This document shows positions 16,928-24,988 of a stretch of 59,328 nt of DNA, one piece after another. The notes beneath the pieces were generated by a model. It was not told where the DNA came from and made no database searches. It worked only from the letters and a program-made list of their open reading frames with translations. Numbering within the stretch: the first letter of the stretch is position 1; every line of letters starts with the position of its first letter. The position numbers were made by a program, and so were the translations under genes. This DNA is from an uncultured Candidatus Saccharibacteria bacterium (GTDB lineage: Bacteria; Patescibacteriota; Saccharimonadia; Saccharimonadales; Saccharimonadaceae). Location: NCBI GenBank assembly GCA_947169915.1, contig CAMVRN010000007.1:1-59328 (forward strand), given 5' to 3'.

Positions 16928-17917
16928 ATGAACTTTGCTCAGAAGGGAACAAAGAAAGGTTTTACACTCATTGAGCTTTCTTTTGCTATCGCTTTTATTT
17001 CCGTCCTTCTGATTACTATTACCCTCATCACGAGCGAAATCGTTTCAATTTACCGCAAAGGTTATTCAATCAAAACCGTCAACCAAGTCGGTCGTGATGT
17101 TATCGAAGACATCCAAAATTCCATCACCGAATCCCCTCCGGCTTCCATTGCGTCCTTCTGTTCGGCGCACTACTCAGGAGAGACTCAATCTGGCAGTCGC
17201 GAAAACTGCGACGGCGAAACAAGCAACAAAGGTTTCTATTCCGTTTATCAACAATACTATGACGAAGTTCATTTGCGTGGTTCTGAAGGGGACTCAGACG
17301 GCGATGGCTATCGCGACGAAGCCGACTATGTTCCAACCGGTGGCATTTTCTGCTCTGGAAAATACACTTACATTTGGAACACCGGCTATCTCTTCAACAC
17401 CGACGGCGCTTACAAATTCAGCGAAGCAGACGTTTCAAAACTTCGCCTTAACGTCGAATACGATTTATCAACCGGTGGTTCTACCGAACATGTTTCCACA
17501 AACAACTTCCGCCTGCTAAAAATCGAGGACAGCTCCCGCGCAATATGTACCGCAACCCTAGTCGGAGAAAATGGCTATCCGTCATCCAATCAAGTTCTTC
17601 GCTCTCCAGGTAGTATTAACCCAGCCGTCAATCCAGTCGTCAATATCCCGTTCACTATCTCAGTCGCACCAGAAGAAGTTCTTTCCGAAACCGACGCCTC
17701 GCTAGCACTTTATGATTTTGTTGTTTTCCAACCAGCCCGCGTAACTAGCACCAACCGCCTACTCTTCTCCGGTTCATTCATCCTCGCCACCATCACCGGC
17801 GGAGTTGATATCATGACCTCGTCCAATTTCTGCGAAGTGCCGTCCAACTTCAGCGCGGACTTCAGCTATTGTGCTATTAATAAATTTAACTTTACCATTC
17901 AAGCATCAGGAAGCTAA
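16928..17917 (+). CDS. Type IV pilus minor prepilin-like protein (PilW-like)
   Basis: 329 residues. The prepilin leader MNFAQKGTKKGFTLIELSFA has cleavage at G-F and glutamate at +5. After the assembly helix the protein has a large beta-rich globular domain with several cysteines and an Asp-rich segment, GDSDGDGYRDEAD, that resembles a calcium-binding loop. Such loops occur in some tip pilins and adhesins. The TAAAAT box inside TATGCTAAAAT at 16916-16921 ends six bases before the ATG, so it has its own leaderless start. The PilX-like gene follows after nine bases. Confidence 0.8.
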   Translation: MNFAQKGTKKGFTLIELSFAIAFISVLLITITLITSEIVSIYRKGYSIKTVNQVGRDVIEDIQNSITESPPASIASFCSAHYSGETQSGSRENCDGETSNKGFYSVYQQYYDEVHLRGSEGDSDGDGYRDEADYVPTGGIFCSGKYTYIWNTGYLFNTDGAYKFSEADVSKLRLNVEYDLSTGGSTEHVSTNNFRLLKIEDSSRAICTATLVGENGYPSSNQVLRSPGSINPAVNPVVNIPFTISVAPEEVLSETDASLALYDFVVFQPARVTSTNRLLFSGSFILATITGGVDIMTSSNFCEVPSNFSADFSYCAINKFNFTIQASGS

Positions 17918-17926
17918 GGAGGAATA

Positions 17927-19246
17927 ATGCTAAAAATGAAACAGAAATTCAAACAAGGTGCCACTTCGATTTACGTGGTCGTTATTTCCACCTTGCTTTT
18001 TAGCGTTATTACAGTCAGCTTCATCCGCATCATTATCAGCGAGACTAACCGCACCACGAGCGACGAGCTCGCGCAATCTGCCTACGATTCAGCTCTCGCT
18101 GGCGTAGAAGACACTAAGACCGCCTTAAAGTCCTATTACGAATGTCTAGCCGCCGAAACCGATGAAAATGGTTGCGACGTTATAAAACATTATATTCAAG
18201 AAGGCTTCCGCACGACCGACCTTGAACCGAACGACCCAGATTATGGTTACTGTGATGCTATTTCTCAAGCCCTCGGGCGTATCGGCGAAAGTGAAAACAA
18301 AGAAGTTATTATTCAAGAAAAAGACTCCTCTCAAAACGAGGACGATATCATCCAAGCCTACACCTGTGTCACCATTGACGATACTCTCGCTGATTATCGT
18401 GCAACTCTAAGCTCCGGCAACTCGCTCCGCGTCATTCCTCTGAAAACCCCGAACCCAGAAAACGTTACAGGCATCCAAATCTCTTGGTACACCGAAGACG
18501 ATGGCGTTGCCTTTTCTGGCTTGAACTACGCGAACCAAAATTCCTTCAACAAACTCAGCGAAGGGACTCCGATTCCTCCAACCATTACCGCCGAAATCAT
18601 CCAAACCGGACCAACGTATAATATCGACCAATTTAACAACACCGAAAACGGAGAAACTAACCGCGGTACTGTCGTCCTCGTTCCTGCAAGACAGGGAACG
18701 GCCGGTGCCAAAACCCACATCACTAAAGACGTTCTCCTCGATTCCAACGACCACTCTTACGACCGTTCTACGACGAACGTTCCACAAAAAATCTCCTGCG
18801 AAGAAGAGGAATTTGCTTGTACGGCATCCTTCGCACTTCCTAACCCAATCGGTGGTGGAGACCGCAACCCGGACACCTTCTTCCTTGTCATTTCGCTTCC
18901 ATACGGACAACCAACCACCACCTTCTCAGTTCAACTTTGCCAAGACCACGACGCAATCCCAGGCGACTGCGAAGGCGACAATGCTATCGCTGAATTCAAG
19001 GGCGCACAAATCGCCGTTGACTCAACCGGTCGTGCCAATGATATGTATTCTCGTGTCGAAGCTCGCGTAGAGTTTAACGATATCTTCTTCCCATTCCCAG
19101 AATTCGCCGTTCAAGCTACCAGTCCTGGTGATGACGCCATCAAAAAGAACTTCTATGTTACAAGTAACTGTTTCAAGACCAATGCAGACGGTTCCATCTC
19201 GCCTTGTAGTACCGACCCAGACGAAAACGACACAGGCGAGAACTAA
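17927..19246 (+). CDS. PilX-like pilus assembly protein
   Basis: 439 residues, with AAGGAGG ten bases before the ATG. The N-terminus, KQKFKQGATSIYVVVISTLL and the helix that follows, has the PilX layout: G-A at a possible cleavage point, no TFIE motif, then an assembly helix. SAYDSALAGVEDTKTALKSY then matches the stretch typical of PilX N-domains. The remaining 370 residues are a large, Asn/Thr/Asp-rich extracellular part. Together with the two prepilins it probably forms the pilus tip or priming complex. It is much longer than the usual PilX, which suggests an added adhesin-like domain. Confidence 0.7.
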   Translation: MLKMKQKFKQGATSIYVVVISTLLFSVITVSFIRIIISETNRTTSDELAQSAYDSALAGVEDTKTALKSYYECLAAETDENGCDVIKHYIQEGFRTTDLEPNDPDYGYCDAISQALGRIGESENKEVIIQEKDSSQNEDDIIQAYTCVTIDDTLADYRATLSSGNSLRVIPLKTPNPENVTGIQISWYTEDDGVAFSGLNYANQNSFNKLSEGTPIPPTITAEIIQTGPTYNIDQFNNTENGETNRGTVVLVPARQGTAGAKTHITKDVLLDSNDHSYDRSTTNVPQKISCEEEEFACTASFALPNPIGGGDRNPDTFFLVISLPYGQPTTTFSVQLCQDHDAIPGDCEGDNAIAEFKGAQIAVDSTGRANDMYSRVEARVEFNDIFFPFPEFAVQATSPGDDAIKKNFYVTSNCFKTNADGSISPCSTDPDENDTGEN

Positions 19247-19248
19247 GC

Positions 19249-19277
19249 TTGACAAAAATAGCCCCGTGGTGTATCAT
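19249..19277 (+). promoter_or_regulatory. Promoter of initiator tRNA
   Basis: TTGACA, 17 bases, TATCAT (19272-19277), 24 bases before the mature tRNA 5' end. Confidence 0.8.
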
Positions 19278-19300
19278 ATATAGGTAATTTTTGAATGCGT

Positions 19301-19377
19301 CGCGGGGTAGAGCAGCCTGGTAGCTCGTTTGGCTCATAACCAAAAGGTCGTTCGTTCAAATCGAACCCCCGCCACCA
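19301..19377 (+). tRNA. Initiator tRNA-fMet (CAT)
   Basis: The acceptor has the diagnostic unpaired C1/C72, followed by six pairs (GCGGGG/CCCCGC). The anticodon loop is CTCATAA and CCA is encoded. The anticodon stem is TTTGG/CCAAA, so only two of the usual three initiator G-C pairs are present. Confidence 0.95.
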
Positions 19378-19440
19378 TTTTTTTATTTGCCACTTTTTTC
19401 TGTTTAAGGTATAATCATTCTATATTAAAGGAGGTAACAA

Positions 19441-20418
19441 ATGCATCATCGTCACTCTGTTTTTATCGCGACAGTGCTTGGCGCTTTAATCCTAGCCTTA
19501 GGTTTTACGACTTCTCTTGCCCATGCTGAAGAGTCAAATGACGAGACAATCGATAGTCCATCTGCCACTCTCGAAATTTCCCCAGTAACTAAACGTCTCG
19601 CCATGGATGCAGGTGAGCGCAGAACCACCTCCATTACCGTGAAAAACAACGGCACAACCGAACTCTCGTTTTATGTCTATGCGAAACCATATTCTAACGC
19701 CGTAGACGGCGACAAACAAGATTTCGAAACGGAAAATACTTACTCTCAGATTTACCGCTGGATTTCCATTGAGGATTCCGATGGGGAATATGTCACAAGA
19801 GCCGAATACAAACTCGCGCCGAAAGCCTCGGTTGAAGTGAACTACATTATCGAAGTCCCAGAAAGCGCCTCTGCTGGCGGACAATATGCTGCTATCTTTG
19901 TCGAAGCAAAGCCAGAAAGCGATGGTCAAGGTGTTATTCAAACCATCTCTCGTGCTGGCATGATTCTCTACGCTAGTGTCAACGGCGAAACAATTCGCTC
20001 CGCGCAAGTAAATGATATTAACGCAAGCGCCGCTGCCATCGGTAGTAACATTAATGTCCGTTTCACAGTTTCAAACGAAGGAAACATCGATTTCCAAGCA
20101 GCCACCGAAATCACAGTTTCATCTCTTTTCGGTAAAGAGCTGTACCGCGGTAATAGTGTATCGACGGTTCTTCCAGAAACCACCAGAACCGTCTATACAG
20201 AATGGGGCGGCACTCCGTCCTTCGGTCTTTATCGTCTCGACTATAACATCGACGCACTAAACATCAACGCAAAGGGAACTAGATACGTTCTTGTTCTAAG
20301 CCCACTTCTCTTCGCTCTTCTCATTATTCTTGTCATCGCGACCGCAATTGCCATCTTCTTCCTTATACGCAAGCACCATCAGAACAAGATTCCAAAGAAT
20401 ATCGACGGTATCTCCTAG
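19441..20418 (+). CDS. Membrane-anchored DUF916/DUF3324-like surface protein (paralogue 4)
   Basis: 325 residues, with AAAGGAGG before the ATG and TATAAT at 19410-19415. The signal peptide (cleavage near AHA-EES) leads into LEISPVTKRLAMDAGERRT and VKNNGTTELSF. It continues with VPESASAGGQYAAIFV, ILYASVNGETIRS, NEGNIDFQA, LFGKELY, LPETTR and WGGTPSFGLYRLDY. A C-terminal helix and basic tail follow. The CPLWLL motif of the other copies is here LSPLLF, so this is the most divergent member. It has no small secreted protein directly upstream; the pilus cluster and tRNA lie before it. Its likely role is the same as the others, as a cell-wall or membrane docking protein for secreted partners. Confidence 0.75.
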   Translation: MHHRHSVFIATVLGALILALGFTTSLAHAEESNDETIDSPSATLEISPVTKRLAMDAGERRTTSITVKNNGTTELSFYVYAKPYSNAVDGDKQDFETENTYSQIYRWISIEDSDGEYVTRAEYKLAPKASVEVNYIIEVPESASAGGQYAAIFVEAKPESDGQGVIQTISRAGMILYASVNGETIRSAQVNDINASAAAIGSNINVRFTVSNEGNIDFQAATEITVSSLFGKELYRGNSVSTVLPETTRTVYTEWGGTPSFGLYRLDYNIDALNINAKGTRYVLVLSPLLFALLIILVIATAIAIFFLIRKHHQNKIPKNIDGIS

Positions 20419-20434
20419 AGAAACCCCTGAACTA

Positions 20435-20463
20435 TTTACACATAGTATCGTATATGATAATAT
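20435..20463 (+). promoter_or_regulatory. Possible promoter of a hairpin RNA
   Basis: TTTACA, 17 bases, TAATAT (20458-20463), between two convergent genes, with no reading frame downstream on this strand. The predicted transcript would start close to 20470, at the foot of the hairpin. Confidence 0.45.
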
Positions 20464-20471
20464 ATAAATAG

Positions 20472-20527
20472 AACCTCAGGGCGACGGTAAATTGCCCCCC
20501 CAATTTACCGTCACCCCGAGGTTTTTT
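20472..20527 (+). terminator. Long hairpin terminator, possibly a stand-alone small RNA
   Basis: The outer stem is AACCTC/GAGGTT. The inner perfect 12-base-pair stem is GACGGTAAATTG/CAATTTACCGTC, closed by a loop of six C. A T run follows on the plus strand. It would terminate the anchor gene at 19441; in the other direction the complement also ends near the lamin-tail gene stop. The upstream promoter-like sequence allows a separate transcript of about 57 bases. Confidence 0.8.
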
Positions 20528-20528
20528 G

Positions 20529-22031
20529 TTAGTTATGCGCGAAACGAACTTTTAATTCATCGCGATATTGAAAAGCAATATAACCAATTCCCGCCACCAC
20601 AACGGAGATGATTGCGAAGATTGCCGTCATCTCGGTTTTTTCCTGGAATGTTTCGGGAACGAGCGAATAATCTGCGCCCGTATTCTCTACGATTTTTCTG
20701 CATCGATTTGTTTCTAGATTTCTTTCGTAGCCTTCAGCGCACGGCTTTAACTCTGTCGAGGCGGTCGAAGCGTAACTTTTACAGCGTCCAGTTAGCGGGT
20801 TTCTATATTTTCCCTCAGGACACGCCGCGAGTGCGGTAGCTATAGTAGTTTCCGTTACGCAGTTACCCGTATTTAGATTAAGCACTTTTCCTACAGGACA
20901 GGTCTTGAATTGTTGATATGTATTATCTTCGCCAGGTGTTAGTCTATACGTTTGCTCCCATTTTTCGCCCCCGTCTGATTTATATCCAAACATCGCATAG
21001 CTCATCCCACGTCTTTGCCCACTATAATAGGTCAAATTATCGACAACTTCTCCGTCAGTATCTATTATCTCGAGCATGTTAGAAGAAGTCGGATTCTTTG
21101 TTATTGTTGTCCCCCAGTTTTCTTCTGGATACAAAGTTGTGAAACCATGAGACTTGACTACACCTGTCAGCGCATAGTTTTTGTTCTTATAACGGACGAA
21201 ACAACCATCCAAGTCTAATCCTTCCTCGCCCCTATTAAAGAGTTCGACAAATTGTTCGGTGCTTTGGTTCTCAAAATAGGAGAACACCTCCGAGAACTCG
21301 AGTGTTCGACATTTCGGTTCAATCATTTCGTCCTCTGGTTCATTATGCTTAAGACCAGGACTCATAGCGTCGAATAAAGGTAAATAATCTGTTCTATGCT
21401 CGAAATCTCCAATCTCTTCTTCGTTAATCTCGCGAACCAAAGTCGTAGGCTTCTTTGAGCTAAAAGTTGCATAGCAATCAGTTTCTTTTGTCCCCCAACA
21501 AAGGGAATCGAAAACCTCGTCAACATACTTGAGTTTTAGTCGCCCCGCACTTTGAGACATGTTTCTCGTATAGGTCACATCGGCGACCATTATTTCGCCA
21601 GCATTCTTTACTTCGTCGGAACTCGCTAGACGCAGAAGGAGAGACTCGCCGACCATCTCGTCCCCGTCCGAGAATTCGTACACGGTGTATTCACTTCCAG
21701 ACGAAGTCTCGTAAATGACCGAAAGACCGGCGAGCGAAATTGAAGAAGTAGGGAGTTTTGTTAGTTCAAAGAACTCTCCCGCGTAAGGGTCTGAAAACCC
21801 TGGATTGTAACTTTTTATCAGAACATTTGCGAATTTATGCCCATCTTCATCCTCTCTTATTGCGACTAAAACCTCGTCGGCTTCGGCGGATGGAGAATTA
21901 TTAGTTTCAATCTCATCAGTAGTTTTAGTTTCTACTAAATCCGAGGTCGCAAAAACCTCGTAACACGGTGCTAATAATCCAGCTAGGAAAGCCAGACAAA
22001 TCTCTAAATAAACATACCTCATCTTTTGCAT
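20529..22031 (-). CDS. Lamin-tail-domain surface protein with Cys-repeat stalk
   Basis: 500 residues. After a signal peptide (to about VFA-TSD) there are two lamin-tail-like beta domains. The first is about 50-200, with GEFFELTKLPTSSISLAGL. The second is about 240-370, with EQFVELFNRGEEGLDLDGC. Three short cysteine repeats follow at about 375-460: CPVGKVLNLNTGNC, CPEGKYRNPLTGRC and CAEGYERNLETNRC. A transmembrane helix and short tail end the protein. Bacterial lamin-tail domains are extracellular binding modules of unknown ligand. TAGACT lies seven bases before the ATG (leaderless type). The gene stands alone between a hairpin terminator and a divergent membrane-protein gene. Confidence 0.8.
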   Translation of the reverse strand: MQKMRYVYLEICLAFLAGLLAPCYEVFATSDLVETKTTDEIETNNSPSAEADEVLVAIREDEDGHKFANVLIKSYNPGFSDPYAGEFFELTKLPTSSISLAGLSVIYETSSGSEYTVYEFSDGDEMVGESLLLRLASSDEVKNAGEIMVADVTYTRNMSQSAGRLKLKYVDEVFDSLCWGTKETDCYATFSSKKPTTLVREINEEEIGDFEHRTDYLPLFDAMSPGLKHNEPEDEMIEPKCRTLEFSEVFSYFENQSTEQFVELFNRGEEGLDLDGCFVRYKNKNYALTGVVKSHGFTTLYPEENWGTTITKNPTSSNMLEIIDTDGEVVDNLTYYSGQRRGMSYAMFGYKSDGGEKWEQTYRLTPGEDNTYQQFKTCPVGKVLNLNTGNCVTETTIATALAACPEGKYRNPLTGRCKSYASTASTELKPCAEGYERNLETNRCRKIVENTGADYSLVPETFQEKTEMTAIFAIISVVVAGIGYIAFQYRDELKVRFAHN

Positions 22032-22113
22032 GGAGGTAAGTCTAGCACGCGAAGTATTTTAGATACAAGCATAACTTTTAAAATTCATTACGCTTGTGTT
22101 ATAATATGCTTGT

Positions 22114-22818
22114 ATGGAGGCCCATATTTCATTTGGTATCGTTATATTCAGCGGTTTACTTGCTGCATGTCTGCAAGTCTCACTCGGGACTCTCCTTCTC
22201 TTATATCACGCATCATTCGGAAAAAATATCCGCGTAAAAACAAAGAAGCTCGCTTCAAGTTTTATTTCCGGCGTTACTCTTATGAACTTCCTTCTTCTTG
22301 GTACGGCAATCTTTCTTGTAAACTCTCTATTTCCAGGTGGTCTTTTGCCTAGATACTTCTTCTATATTATTCTTGGCATTCTTGTTGTTCTGGCTTTCTT
22401 TGCATGGCTTTTCTATTACAAGCGAAAAGGGACAACCGAGCTATGGCTACCTCGTCGTCTAGCGCGTTACATCGACACACGTGCAAAAACCACAAACGAC
22501 ATTTCCGAAGGGTTTTCTCTCGGGCTTCTCGTCCCGTTGGCAGAAATTGTCTTTACTCTTCCGCTCATCGTACTTTCCGCCGACGCTATTCTCCGCCTCG
22601 ACACTCTCTATCAGGCCTTAGGCCTCGTCGTCTTCACCATCTTTGGTTCACTTCCTTTGCTTGTAATGCGCATTTTTATCCGCAGAGGACACAACGTTGC
22701 CGAAGTTCAACGCTGGCGCCTCAAGAACAAGACTTTCTTCCGCATTTTTACCGGAGCAGGGTTTATGGTCTTCGCTATCTTCTTATACGCATTTGTAATT
22801 CTCAAAGGAGTGTCATAA
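22114..22818 (+). CDS. Six-helix membrane protein, transporter-like
   Basis: 234 residues with about six transmembrane helices. Two similar halves each start with a helix of the type FGIVIFSGLLAACLQVSLGT / GFSLGLLVPLAEIVFTLPLI, separated by a basic loop. The duplicated three-helix pattern with short loops is reminiscent of the LysE/DsbD-CcdA group, but there is no cysteine pair as in CcdA and no motif is decisive. TATAAT in TGTGTTATAAT at 22100-22105 ends eight bases before the ATG. The stop overlaps the start of the next small gene (TAATG), and a flavoprotein follows, so the three genes form one operon and may share a redox or export function. Confidence 0.6.
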   Translation: MEAHISFGIVIFSGLLAACLQVSLGTLLLLYHASFGKNIRVKTKKLASSFISGVTLMNFLLLGTAIFLVNSLFPGGLLPRYFFYIILGILVVLAFFAWLFYYKRKGTTELWLPRRLARYIDTRAKTTNDISEGFSLGLLVPLAEIVFTLPLIVLSADAILRLDTLYQALGLVVFTIFGSLPLLVMRIFIRRGHNVAEVQRWRLKNKTFFRIFTGAGFMVFAIFLYAFVILKGVS

Positions 22819-23069
22819 TGGCTTCATCAGAAAAACTTTTCTCTCCCGATGAGCTAGTTTCCTTACTTCGCTCCGAATCACGTTCAATCGGTCTCCCAGA
22901 AAACTCAACTGAGCCTATCATTGAACGCGTCGTTCATGCCGTTCTTGTTTGGCTAGAAAACCGTAACATAATAACAAAAAGCGATTTAGAAAGGGTCGTT
23001 GGTTCCGAACTCGATAAATACTCCCCAGACCTCGCACTAGTTTATCGAAATCGTGAAAAGATTATCTAA
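22818..23069 (+). CDS. Small helical protein, ATP-cone-like pattern
   Basis: 83 residues from an ATG overlapping the previous stop by one base, with AAAGGAG seven bases upstream. The sequence is soluble and mainly helical (FSPDELVSLLRSESRSIGLP, IIERVVHAVLVWLENRNIIT). The second half, ERVVGSELDKYSPDLALVYR, resembles the end of ATP-cone domains. The usual N-terminal beta-hairpin with the nucleotide-contacting K-R-DG motif is missing, so this may be a degenerate cone or only a look-alike. It is the middle gene of a three-gene operon with a membrane protein and a flavoprotein. Confidence 0.6.
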   Translation: MASSEKLFSPDELVSLLRSESRSIGLPENSTEPIIERVVHAVLVWLENRNIITKSDLERVVGSELDKYSPDLALVYRNREKII

Positions 23070-23070
23070 G

Positions 23071-24444
23071 ATGGGCAGAAAATTTGATTACGATTTAATA
23101 GTGATAGGCTCTGGGCCAGCAGGAACCTCTGCGGCGCTCGTTGCTGCGAAAGCTGGCCAAAAAGTTGCCATTATTGAAGCAGGAAAATGGGGCGGTTCAT
23201 CGCTGAACTCTACTGATATTCCAGCCCAAGCAGCTTTTCAGTTCTCGCACCTTCTTCAAGAAGCGAAACGCGGCTCTCGCTTTGGTATCTCAAGCTCTTC
23301 GCTTCGCTATAATTATCCAACAGTTCAGAATTGGAAACACCTCGCTACACGCCGTGCGGGAGCAGGCTCAAAAAAGATTTTTGAGTCTGCAAAAATCGCA
23401 TGTTTCTCTGGATTTGCTTCTTTCTTATCTCCATACGAAGTCGCAGTGAAAGACCTTATTCTCTCTGCTCCGAAATTCGTTGTCGCTACTGGTGCCAAAC
23501 TAGAATATGGCGATATCTCTGGTGTTGAGTCTGCAACATGCTACACTCCATCAGATGCGCTTTCACTCCCGCGTCCTCCAAAATCAGTCTTTATTGTCGG
23601 CGCTGGCCCCACTGGCGTTGAACTTGCAAATTACTTTGCTGAACTCGGCACTCAAGTCATGATTGGCGAACTCGAAGGTGGCATTCTTCCACATGAAGAC
23701 AGGGAAGTAGGACGTATTTTGACTCAATACTTCGAAACGACATTCCGCATGAAAATCCTAACTAATACTCGCATTGTCGCCGTCCAAAAAAGCAATAAAC
23801 CAGGGATGCAACGAATTATCTTCCGCCGTGGCGGTCAGGAGAAATATGCTGAATCTACCGCCATTGTTCTTGCAACTGGAAGCAAGCCAGTCACGAACCT
23901 AAGCCTAGAAAACGCCGGTGTAAACTACGATGAGGATGGAATCTATGTCGACGATTACCTCCGCACCAATTCAAAGCATATTTACGCCGCCGGTGATTGT
24001 ATCGGCGAAGATTCATCGGTTGAACGGGCCTCCTATGAAGGAATGCTTGCAGCCACGAACTTGATAGGGCGCCATAGACTCGCAAGAAACTACGACGGCT
24101 TCGTACGAATAACGAACACCAACCCATCTGTCGCAACCGCAGGCTTAACCGAAAATGAATGTAGCCTAAAGCGAATCAAAATCAAAAAATCTGTCGTTCC
24201 ATTGTCATCCGTCTCATCGGCAAACACTACTGATTTCCGCTTCGGCTTTGTAAAAATTCTCATCGACTCAAAGAGCCGCATTATTGGCGCGACAATCGTC
24301 TGTCCTCATGCGGAACTTATGATTGGAGAACTCAATCTCGCTATAAAAAACAAGCTCTTGATTTCTCAGTTAGCTAACCTTTCTCATGTCTCAGCATCCT
24401 GGTCGGAACTAATCCACATTTCCGCCCACAATCTTGCTAAATAG
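23071..24444 (+). CDS. Class I FAD/NAD(P) disulfide-reductase-like flavoprotein without redox cysteines
   Basis: 457 residues from ATG 23071; an in-frame GTG at 23053 would overlap the previous gene. The FAD-binding motif is DLIVIGSGPAGTSAALVAAK, the NAD motif is VFIVGAGPTGVELANYFAEL and the second FAD motif is IYAAGDCIG. A C-terminal dimerisation domain follows, so the fold and length match dihydrolipoamide dehydrogenase or mercuric reductase. The active-site disulfide CxxxxC, normally in GGTCLNVGCIPSK, is here GGSSLNSTDIPAQ with no cysteine. The usual C-terminal HPT catalytic histidine position reads HVSASWSE. It should bind FAD and NAD(P) but cannot run the classic disulfide reaction. A diaphorase-like or NADH oxidase-like activity is possible. 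Confidence 0.85.
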   Translation: MGRKFDYDLIVIGSGPAGTSAALVAAKAGQKVAIIEAGKWGGSSLNSTDIPAQAAFQFSHLLQEAKRGSRFGISSSSLRYNYPTVQNWKHLATRRAGAGSKKIFESAKIACFSGFASFLSPYEVAVKDLILSAPKFVVATGAKLEYGDISGVESATCYTPSDALSLPRPPKSVFIVGAGPTGVELANYFAELGTQVMIGELEGGILPHEDREVGRILTQYFETTFRMKILTNTRIVAVQKSNKPGMQRIIFRRGGQEKYAESTAIVLATGSKPVTNLSLENAGVNYDEDGIYVDDYLRTNSKHIYAAGDCIGEDSSVERASYEGMLAATNLIGRHRLARNYDGFVRITNTNPSVATAGLTENECSLKRIKIKKSVVPLSSVSSANTTDFRFGFVKILIDSKSRIIGATIVCPHAELMIGELNLAIKNKLLISQLANLSHVSASWSELIHISAHNLAK

Positions 24445-24496
24445 CAAGTTTTATGCTACATTTAAGGTAATAATTAATTTAATCAAAGGATTAAAA

Positions 24497-24916
24497 ATGT
24501 ACACATATTCAACTTATCCAACTGCGACTTATTCAAGTTCAGCTGCTAGCGCGGGAATCTTTGCCGGCTTCTTCGGCTTCTTCATGTTCCTCGTTATCAT
24601 TGCTTGGGTTGTTCTAACAATCGTCGCTGAGTGGAAAATCTTCAAGAAGGCAGGAAAAGAGGGATGGAAAGCTCTTATCCCAGTCTACAATGCATACACA
24701 TTGCTCCAAATCCTCAACATGGAACCAATGCTATGCTTCCTTACCCTTCTCCCAGGCGCAAACTTCATGCTTGGCATTGTTATGTGCGTCAAACTCGCTA
24801 AATCCTTTGGTAAAGGCACTGGCTTTGCAATCGGCCTTATCCTTCTCGAGCCAATCTTCGAGATGATTCTCGCCTTTGGAGATGCGAAGTACAAACAACT
24901 TCCTTCTTCCAAATAA
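24497..24916 (+). CDS. DUF5684-like four-helix membrane protein
   Basis: 139 residues from ATG 24497, chosen because AAAGGA precedes it and the upstream extension has no support. A Tyr/Ser/Thr-rich extracellular start (YTYSTYPTATYSSS) is followed by a helix, then EWKIFKKAGKEGWKALIPVYNAYTLLQIL. Two more helices follow around LLPGANFMLGIVMCVKLAKSFGKGTGFAIGLILL, and the end is YKQLPSSK. This G-W-x-A-x-I-P-x-Y-N pattern is typical of small DUF5684 membrane proteins found near signal peptidases in many bacteria; their function is unknown. The terminator at 24937-24962 ends the transcript. Confidence 0.75.
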   Translation: MYTYSTYPTATYSSSAASAGIFAGFFGFFMFLVIIAWVVLTIVAEWKIFKKAGKEGWKALIPVYNAYTLLQILNMEPMLCFLTLLPGANFMLGIVMCVKLAKSFGKGTGFAIGLILLEPIFEMILAFGDAKYKQLPSSK

Positions 24917-24936
24917 TACAGATTAGCGTATTTCAA

Positions 24937-24962
24937 GACCCCGCGCACGTCGCGGGGTTTTT
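24937..24962 (+). terminator. Rho-independent terminator
   Basis: ACCCCGCG-CACGT-CGCGGGGT followed by T residues. Confidence 0.95.
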
Positions 24963-24988
24963 GATGAAAAACGATAAATTCCCCTAGA

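Noticed and set aside
23053-23070. GTG 23053 as start of the flavoprotein
   Set aside because: It would overlap the upstream gene by 17 bases and adds only a short basic stretch before the FAD motif; ATG 23071 gives the usual family N-terminus.
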